A stretch of 64,000 bases of DNA from Macrotis lagotis. Its lineage: Eukaryota; Chordata; Mammalia; Peramelemorphia; Peramelidae. The notes below the pieces were generated by a model that searched no databases, was not told the origin of the DNA, and worked only from the letters and a program-made list of their open reading frames with translations. Every line of letters begins with the position of its first letter. The first letter of the stretch is position 1. The DNA is taken from assembly GCF_037893015.1 (NCBI RefSeq), contig NC_133658.1, forward strand, positions 16,980,566-17,044,565, written 5' to 3'. Both the position numbers and the translations under genes were made by a program. Below are positions 56,111 through 64,000 of this stretch, one piece after another.

Positions 56111-57883
56111 CATTTCTGAGGCTTCTTTTGAGTTCTCAGAATTTGAACTCCAATAGATTCCCACCACTGGGAGGCAGTAAAGGGAGGGCATTAGACCTGA
56201 AGACCTCTAAGGCCTTTTCCAATTCCAAATCAACGTTCCACTGGTCCCCTCCGTGGAAGCAACCTAGGCATCAGGTGCAATCCAGGGCTATTTTGCATAA
56301 ATAGGTGGTACTTACAGGTTGAGTCTAGGGTCAAGGGCCAGCTGGAAGCCCTCTTCTGGATGTCAATGGGATGTCCTATAGCCAGTCGCTCTCCATGATG
56401 GCCACTACACTATGAAGCTCTTTTTCACAGGGGCTCCCCAAGCCTTGTAGCTGGTGTCTTATTAACCTATGAGCAAAGAATACATTTTAAATGACAAATA
56501 AGGGGAATATGAAACTTTAAACTTCCAGTAGCACTACCAGATGGACAATCAAGAAAATCTTTCTAAACAGAAATATTTTTCCCTTTCTTCGAATATTATT
56601 TCCAATCTCTTGCACGCAAAAAAAAGTTTCTCTGCCCCCTAGTGGGGGAATCCTCGAAGAATAAATAATTCTGTTCGGTGTAAGCTGAACTCAAGGTTTA
56701 GCAATGAGCTACTCAAATGACATTAGGAAATAGCCAAACTTCAACAGAAAAACACCAGAAACAAAACCATTCAGCCATATTGTTCCTTGACCCATTTATA
56801 GTCTGTCAAAGAGTCATTCAGCTTCTCTAGCTAGCTCCAGATTTTAGAGCTGGAAGGGCCTTTGAAGACCTTCCTCAAGTTACAGAGCCGAGCCCCAAAA
56901 AGGGTGACTTGGCCTCTCTAGTCACCCAAGAAGCAGCAGGGCAAGATTGCAACCAGGTCTAACTCCAGCCTATGATACTAGCCCATCACTTCTTTTTTGT
57001 TATCCACTGTCCAGCAACTTGATAAATTTCCAAAGTCCACTTAGGAAATCACTGAATTCCCTCCTCACCCACCCACTACTTCCAGTCAAACAGTTTTTCC
57101 TAAGATGAGAAGTGAAAGGTCCTCAAGATAGACTGGACAATTAACATATTTACAAGCACTTAATAGATACAAAATTAGTTTAAAGTCTGCTCCACCACAA
57201 AAGCAGGGTCACTAGCTGACAGTCATAGGCCTTTAGGAAACAACCATTTTACTCAGATTACAAGATGGATCATATTTGTAAACTAAGTAAAGGAAAAGAG
57301 TAACTTTTATCAAGCAAGACCAATCAATGGGCTGCCATGTTCCAGGACCTCTGGCCTCTCAAGTTTTCTGCCTTAAAACAGTTATTTCACTATATTCAAA
57401 AACAGCAGAGAATGAAAGACATACTGTACAGCATTATAGAAGCTATTCTGGAAAGTAATGGTTATAGTAATTTGGATTTTAAATTGCAGCATGTATCTGT
57501 TATGCATAAAAAAATGATTTTTGAGTGGGAAGCACATCTAAGATATTTCTGGAAAGTTGCATGTAAACAGAATTTCTTAAACTCTCCAGAAAAACTCATT
57601 TTATCAATCTTTTAGGGAATTATTAAAATAATCTTCACTCTTAATTATTGAACATCAAACACATGACCTGAGATTTTATGCAATCTTTTTTCAACCTAAC
57701 TAGCTAGAAGTCATGAACTGGCTCAAGTTAGTAGGTGCTAACTACCAGCCTCCTCTAATTTTATTGTTGAGATCTGGGCCACTTAACTATTCCAAAGTAA
57801 ATGTAAATATCATTAAATTCATGCAGTCCATACATATGGATTTCTGATATGGGTCCACTAAAAACCCCATTCTACATATACCA

Positions 57884-57914
57884 TACACCCACACACCACA
57901 CACACACACAAAAC
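57884..57914. repeat. short (CA)n microsatellite
   Basis: CA/CCA units within an A/T-rich stretch. Confidence 0.8.
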
Positions 57915-58288
57915 ACCTTTTCTTAAATGGAGGTGGAAAACAGACAGGATGCTCTTTGAATTCCAAGAAAGATTTCTTGCATTAATTATTTGAGGAGCTT
58001 ATTGGAGAATCAGTGTAGGAAGTTATCAACTGGCTGGTTCTGTTCAAAACTCAGCAAATTATATGTATGTATAGGTATCACAGTTATATAGATCTATTTG
58101 TGTAAATATGGAAAATATCCATTCTTCCTGCCAAGTCAAGGATTATCAGAAGGAATGCAAGTCAAGTTTCCCCACCCCAACTCCCAAATAGTTTTTAAAG
58201 TGGGGATAGAAGGTAGTAGAATCAATTAGTGGTTAGAGAATGGGAGATACAAAGCAACTTGACAAGACTGTTTATTCTATGTATCACT

Positions 58289-58294
58289 TTTATT
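58289..58294 (-). promoter_or_regulatory. PPP2R2A: possible distal PPP2R2A poly(A) signal
   Basis: An AATAAA on the minus strand, with a second at 58271-58276, lies about 2.4 kb after the stop and inside the SINE-free tract. Only the hexamers and the repeat-free context support this. Confidence 0.3.
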
Positions 58295-59979
58295 AATAAA
58301 AATATTAATCATGACCATATAAAATGAGAGGCTGGGCTTATAATTTGTCACACCAATGAAATAAAAAATGAGTTTGTGAGAATACTGTTACAATGATTAG
58401 TCAATAGCAGTCCCTGACGGAGGAATATGATTAGATGTGGTTCAGTGAATCCGAGAATCTTTAACCCATAGGGTCATGACAGAATATCACCACAGCTAGT
58501 GACCAATCAAAAGAAAATTCCAAAGAGCTATTGAGTGGGTTTGTCTTAAGACATGCACCCGAGATTAAGGAAACCATCAGCCTTGCATAAAAATCTGGAA
58601 AGCTGCCCATTCAGCTGAGCTTAAAATGTCCCTGATTAATGCCTGTAACATGAGGGGCAGACCCCAGCTTCCAATTCAAGTCTGAGGAGTAAATAATCTG
58701 TTGGAGTTACTAATGTACCTAAGATATTCAATTACATTAGTCAAAAGTGCCCCCACCATCTTAAGATTCTAATGATTAGAAAGAAATTGTTTTTAAAAAT
58801 ACAAATGCAGAATTCTTAAGTTCAAAGATACAGGAGCATTAAATGTTACATAAAATTACTTGTGCGTGCTCACAATCAAGCATGTAAAACTTACAAGACA
58901 TTATATTTTAATAAAAGTGAAGGGGGAATTAAATTAAGGTGGAATGTTAAATAGGCAACTGTTTATAATCAAATCTTCATAATTCAAAGATTAAAAAAAT
59001 AAACTGATGAGTTATGGATACATATAGAAGCACTTACAATTCTTTCTACAAGTCAAGGTCAAGAGTTATATTTCTCCCAACCAAAATATACCAAGTTTTC
59101 TAAGCAATTAAATTGCCCCCCCCATTATGTAGTTAAAATATAAAGTCCATTTTTCTTAATTAAAGCTTCTGGCAGGTCGGAGATGTAATGTTCTACACAC
59201 TAATAACAAAAAAGCAAAAGGCGGTACTGTTCATCTTTGGATAAATTATTTGCTTATGAAAATCTGTCATTTACTGACAACCACCAATAGTTATTTCATG
59301 GGTTCTGTGACTTCGTGAAGCATTTTCTGATCATTTTTATCTCTTAAAAGTTTGTCTCTAATTGCAATAGCTTTGGGAAGCCAAAAGAAAACTTGAGAAA
59401 CATTCATGGTAAACTACATCTTCATTCATTACTGATAGCAATAAAATACAAGAGAAAATACCAGGTATATTCGATGCAATCTAAATTTTCTTATCTATAG
59501 AAAAATCACTTGATATTTCATACTACATTATATGGTTGAACAACAAGGAAAATTTAACAACAGTTTTAAAGTGAACACTGTCAGCGACTTTCTCTTTGTT
59601 AGCAAGGCATTAAATAAAATTGGGATGGGATTAGGCAATGTAAAAAGTCCCTTAAAATGGAATGAAGTTCCATAAGTCTGATTCCCAGATACAATAATAG
59701 GATTTTGAGAATAAAGGGCTATATTTGTGCCCATTATCTTTTTCTATCTATGGCAATATCTACTAGCATTTTGAGGTTTGTGAAATGAGGATGGATCAGT
59801 TTCTTCAAAGCATTTTTCTACAAGACTGGTAACTCCTCCTTCCATATGTAAACAACACTGGTTAAAGTAATTGCCACAAGAGGGAAAAACACTCATGAAA
59901 ATGATCACTTTATCTCAATGCATCTACTGTAAAACATAAAAATATTGGTATAGAGGTAGATTACAAAGAAAAAAAACCA

Positions 59980-60706
59980 GATTCTCCATTCTTTGTCACT
60001 TTTATTCAGTAGTTTTTTTTTCTCTCTCTCTTATTTTGTTTTTGGTGCCAGACACGGCAAGGAGTGATTACAGTCCAACTGTCATTAAAACATTTGTTCG
60101 CAACATAAACCCCCTTTACCATTGACCCCAAACTGACCCATTTCATGTGCTTTATTTCTTTTTCTTTCTTTTTGAATACACCACCACCAGGGCTGGGTGG
60201 AGGGGAAGTGGGTAAGAGAGTTGATGGGGAGGAGTCCAGGAGGCCAGAGGAGGAGGAATGCTACAAGCCACAGTAAGAATGAGCTGTATTTAATAAAAAA
60301 GGGCCACAAATGATACAGTAATGAGGTTACACAATTAAATCCCATAGCATGACTGAAGGCTTTCACTGTGTTTTGACGTCATCACAATGGAAGGCATAAA
60401 AAGTGGAGTAAACCAATGTTGATACAGTCCAATCTAGTCCATTAGGCAAGATGGTGCAAGTAGTCATTTAAATTAAAAGTGCCCTACCCTTACCTAAATG
60501 GCTAGCAGACATGGAGAACACCACAGTGAATCATCAACAGAGCTTTCTCCATGTAGCTATAAAAATGTGTTGTCACATGGCACATTTTTAAACACTGGAA
60601 AGGGGTGCCACAATGGACCTCTCTTTCTCTCTCTTTTACAGGTACAAATGCTAGATTCAACTATCTCAACTATGCAAGAAGTGGACTCCTGCTAGGAATG
60701 CCAACC
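59980..60706 (-). other. PPP2R2A: PPP2R2A 3'UTR (proximal form)
   Basis: Sequence after the TAG is A/T-rich, lacks repeats and ends just past an AATAAA at 60001-60006, giving a UTR of about 720 bases. A further repeat-poor stretch continues to about 57 kb, so a longer alternative UTR is possible. Confidence 0.65.
60001..60006 (-). promoter_or_regulatory. PPP2R2A: PPP2R2A candidate poly(A) signal (AATAAA)
   Basis: On the minus strand, ctgAATAAAagtgac is followed within 20-40 bases by a T/GT-rich tract (the A-rich 59966-59980 region on the plus strand). That gives a complete cleavage context about 700 bases after the stop. Confidence 0.55.
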
Positions 60707-60986
60707 CTAATTCACTTTGTCTTGAAATATATACAGGTTGTTTGTAGTAGCTACAGCAATGATATTTTCCTTGGGGTGCCAAGCTGTGTGAAGGATTTTC
60801 TTGTTGAAGTCTAGGCTGTCGACACTTATTTCATCTTTCTTTCGTTTGCCACTTGCACAGACTTTGCGTGGCTTCAAAACAGTGCGTGGCTTATTGTTTT
60901 CCCGGGATGCTTCTAGGGTGATATCTCGCTTTGTATTTCTATCAAACATTCTGAAGAAATTATTGTAAGATCCCGTCATGACAACA
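60707..60986 (-). CDS. PPP2R2A: PPP2R2A terminal coding exon
   Basis: After acceptor TTTTCCAG, 280 bp complete the split Ser codon and encode [20 protein letters not shown] ... [17 protein letters not shown] with TAG at 60707-60709. The last propeller blade closes here. The open frame continues into intron sequence upstream (to 61015), but the acceptor and the human protein define the true exon start. Confidence 0.97.
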
Positions 60987-62973
60987 CTGGAAAACCAAAA
61001 GAAAAACAAAGTCAATTTCTCAACATTTAAAATGATTTTTCTAGCAGAAAATTGAGAGGTGGGTGGAAGGGGATGGGGTAGAGATCCAAATTAGTTTCCT
61101 TCTAGACCAGAATTTAGTTAAGAGAGTCTTTGAAATCACATGTACATGTGCAGGTACACATACACACAAGGTGTTACTGAGTCTACTGACAAATGAAAAA
61201 ATGGCAGAGAACCTTGGTTTGGAGTTTGGGGTCCAGGGACAGAGTCCAAGTTAGAGGGGTGGGGGGATGAGTCCTACAGGAAGTGGTGTGGACTCATGAG
61301 GCAGCTGATGATCTCTTAGATCAGATATACTGATAAACAAGATAGAATGTTTAAGGTGAAGAAAAGTAAGAAGCCACTCAAATCTGTTAAAAGGGAAGCG
61401 GTGACATCAGAGGAAAGAAGAGGACAGATTTGAGACACTATTTTCCATATTTAACTGGAAGCTCTCTTAATTAAAAACTGGTAAGTTCATTGTAAAGTAG
61501 GTGGGGGGATTACTTTTCCCCATTCAGAATCAAAACCTCAACTAGGGAAGGAAAAAAAGAAGTCCCAGAAACAGGAACAAAGAATAATTCAATTAAAATG
61601 CTCGAGTGACTCCTTCCTTTTGAAAGATGAAACAGCAAAAATGGAAAACTCTTTGATGATAAAACAAATAAGAGTAGCCATCACAGGGAAGAACAGTTCA
61701 TGAAGACTGAAGAAGCAGAGAAGTGTGGCAAGTTGGGCTACAATGCCCACTGCTGTGGCCTGGATCAGGAGACTACCAACTGGCCATGCAGTCCCCTGCC
61801 CAGAAAGTATTTTTAGCATCCGGGGCTGCTGTGGGGACCCAGAGAGCACATGTAGATGCTTTGTCATTCTACAGTAACCTAAGTATCAGACACAAGGTCG
61901 AGGGCAGGGAGCACCAAAAACCTACTATTTTATAAAACTTGTTTAAATATTTTTAATTGGAGAGAAATTCAGTCCTAAGTATTTCTGAAACTTCCTCAGT
62001 CAAAAACAGCCTCCTAGAGCAACAGTGCAGAAGACTCGAGTCCTCTTGCAGCTAGCAACAAGGTCCTCCTTGGACCAAGGCAATGAGGTGTCATCCTACT
62101 TAAGCCTACTAGGAAAAGAGACAAAAAGTTGGAAAACAGGGTTTCATTTCAGGTGGTCCCAGTGCAATATGCTCTCAGTGGACCATGACACTGACCCCAT
62201 CTCCCGGCCACGCCGCCCTCACACAGTTTAGCCAGCACTGTTTCTAATTCATGTTAGGTGCTTTACAACCTGTCAAGTACCACATGACAGCTTCTATTAC
62301 AAATTTAATCTAGAAACTTGAAGGGTCTCAAACTAAGCTCTTCTTTCTCTAGTAAAATGAGTTAAAAGAAATGGATAATTATTGAAACAAAGGCACAAAT
62401 TTAGTTTAATTGAAAGTAGCCACAATTTAATCTATATATTGGATAATCTGACATGGAAGTGAGGGTTGGTTTAATTTTTTTTCAATTACATGCAAAAGTA
62501 GTTTCCTATATTTATCTTCTTGAGCTCCACATTTTTCTAAGGATGTTTTAGAAACAAAAAACATGTTATTGTACTATTTGAGTTGAAGGACATATATTCA
62601 ATACTTGAGATCCTAGAGTGATAAGGGAAGATATGTGGTAATGGCCATCTAACCTAGCACTAGTTAGTCATCTATGACATAACATTTCAGATTTCATTTA
62701 ACAACCCTTAAATCCAAGCAAATGAGTCCTTCCTAATATTATGAATGCTATACATTTAACATATATGTACATGGACAGTGTACATAGAGTGAACACCTCT
62801 TCTCAGACTTGGATTGTCCCCTTACCCTGCCCCAAGTAATGGTCAAAGTTTTATGAACCATTCAAATTAAAGCCAAATTACCTGTCTGATCCATTCCAAC
62901 AACACTCAAATTTGTCAAAAATGCAGTCATTCTCATACAGCGAGCAAAGTTTACTTCTGAGGTATTCATGCAC
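60707..62973 (-). CDS. PPP2R2A: PPP2R2A (PP2A B55-alpha) last two coding exons, partial gene
   Basis: B55-alpha is a seven-bladed WD40 regulatory subunit that directs PP2A to its substrates, for example in mitotic exit. The two exons seen (62882-62973 and 60707-60986) encode the C-terminal 123 residues of a protein that is 447 residues in human. They run from [20 protein letters not shown] through [10 protein letters not shown] and [20 protein letters not shown] to [20 protein letters not shown] and IFQDKVN. As far as I can recall, they are identical to human, which fits the extreme conservation of this family. The ending in DKVN and the [20 protein letters not shown] segment pick the A paralogue. 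The 5' part of the gene lies to the right of position 64000. Confidence 0.96.
60987..62881 (-). other. PPP2R2A: PPP2R2A last intron
   Basis: This 1.9 kb GT-AG intron lies between the two coding exons. A repeat-like segment with 'caattacatgcaaaa ... gagctccacatttttct' at about 62470-62540 resembles the sequence at 48000-48080. Open frames here, such as 61589-61867 on the minus strand, match nothing I know. Confidence 0.75.
62882..62973 (-). CDS. PPP2R2A: PPP2R2A penultimate coding exon
   Basis: This 92 bp exon lies between acceptor TTTCAG and donor GTAATT and encodes [20 protein letters not shown] then [10 protein letters not shown] plus two bases of Ser. It holds WD40 strands near the end of the propeller. 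Confidence 0.96.
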
Positions 62974-64000
62974 CTGAAACAAAATGAGAGGAAGAACAAA
63001 CCAGTTATATAAATCAATATTTAAAGCTTTCTTGTAGAAGTTGAGAAAGTCATTCATTCAGGTTTATCCCTAAAAACAGGAAGATTCAGAAACTTTTCTG
63101 ACACAATATTCCAGCATTAAACTTATGAACTACAGGCTCCCCCCTCAAATAATGTCTCTTTCCCCTGGAGAAAATAGACACTATTGGATTCAGCTTTGAT
63201 ATTCCCCAGACTAAAGAAGGTTATAGTAATGACAGCAATACTATCAGCCCCTGGGACTTTCAAAGTTCCTTCTGCACACTGAGAAAGGGGGTAGGGGATG
63301 GGATCTGGGAATTTAGTTTTCTGAATATGGTGATAAGTACATTTTCATTCAATTGATTTCCTTTATTTATCTTATACATTTAAAAACATGATTCATTAGA
63401 ACATAAAGTTAAACTCTGAGCTAATTGAAAAAATAAATTTCATATTCTAAAATAAGTAAACATTAAAGAACCATTTCCCCAGTAAATTACTAGTACTCTA
63501 AAACCTCTCTCAGCTCTCCATTATTTGGATTTAGGGGAAAAAAATGATATGCCTGTTTTACTAGAACACAAATTTGAAAAAGTGACTGTGGAAGAATAGA
63601 ATGGGCACTTCTGAAATTCCTAGGATACTGGAATTCCTAAACTCCAATTACTCAAGGGCTGAAATGATTAAGGGAGTATGTAATACCATCAATAGGCAAA
63701 CTGATTAATCAGATAAGACTCATTTGGGTGCCTGAATTGCATAGGTCAAAAAAGGTAATTTCATTAGTTTATTTTATATCAAAATAAATAATTCAGACTT
63801 TTTCTAGGTGCATGAAATTTTACACACTTGTAGCCAGCCACACAACCCAAGAGCATGGTCCTGTTTCTGATTCTGCCATGGCTCATAGGGTGAACTCTGA
63901 CAATCATTCAAGTTAGGGAGGGCTTCTACATAAAATGACAGTGGCTAAGGAAAAAAGAGGAGAACCAATGACAAACCAAAGCAGGGGTGGGCACCATTTA
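62974..64000 (-). other. PPP2R2A: PPP2R2A intron, running off the window
   Basis: This is A/T-rich sequence upstream of the penultimate exon. No further B55-alpha exon is recognisable before the window ends. No young SINE is seen. Confidence 0.75.

Larger units (their letters stand above)
56990..59979. other. A/T-rich SINE-free stretch downstream of PPP2R2A
   Basis: About 3 kb without a recognised SINE or LINE. It could contain a long alternative PPP2R2A 3'UTR. The 92-codon frame at 57337-57615 matches no known protein. Confidence 0.5.

Noticed and set aside
57337-57615. A 92-codon plus-strand frame in the SINE-free tract
   Set aside because: No recognised domain. It is antisense to a possible long PPP2R2A 3'UTR, and its A/T-rich composition makes chance likely.
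61589-61867. A 92-codon hydrophobic minus-strand frame in the last PPP2R2A intron
   Set aside because: No match to B55-alpha or any known protein, no splice signals in frame. Chance frame in an intron.

Overview
The window is nuclear DNA from a mammal, almost certainly a marsupial and probably an Australian one such as a dasyurid. The main evidence is dozens of copies of a tRNA-headed SINE that reads 'ggggcagctaggtggcgcag ... ccttgcaaaa' (WSINE/MAR-like), together with marsupial-type L1 3' ends, CORE-SINEs, and older MIR, L2 and CR1/L3 remnants. The species call is inference from repeat content recalled from memory, not from a database search.

Two protein-coding genes are present, both on the minus strand. 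BNIP3L (NIX), a mitophagy receptor of the outer mitochondrial membrane, is complete. Its six coding exons lie between 39053 and 24188 and join in frame through GT-AG introns to give a 218-residue protein. A roughly 2.75 kb 3'UTR runs down to about 21435, and the promoter sits in a CpG island at about 38.2-39.8 kb with CACGTG, TGACGTCA and NRF1-type sites. At the right end are the last two coding exons of PPP2R2A (PP2A regulatory subunit B55-alpha), at 62973-62882 and 60986-60707; the rest of that gene lies beyond position 64000. The order PPP2R2A then BNIP3L in the same orientation matches human 8p21.2, so this is a conserved synteny block read from its opposite strand.

Layout: 1-21.4 kb is intergenic, repeat-rich DNA downstream of BNIP3L. 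It carries an orphan CpG island at 10.66-12.4 kb next to a CA-rich minisatellite, a TCCR-type tract and a CT microsatellite. 21.4-39.2 kb is BNIP3L. 39.8-about 60 kb is intergenic and holds nested L2/SINE insertions near 51-52 kb, two diverged copies of an unidentified sequence near 48.5 and 49.3 kb, and a probable solo LTR fossil at about 53.1-53.7 kb. About 57-64 kb is A+T-rich, lacks young SINEs, and contains the PPP2R2A 3' end.

I found no RNA gene, CRISPR array, new multi-gene system, or other protein-coding gene. The long open frames at 10-12 kb and 38-39 kb are products of low-complexity or GC-rich sequence. The points most worth following up are the orphan CpG island, the 249 codons of open frame upstream of and in frame with the BNIP3L start, the TCACGTGA palindrome early in BNIP3L intron 1, the duplicated segments of unknown origin, and the SINE-poor tract downstream of PPP2R2A.
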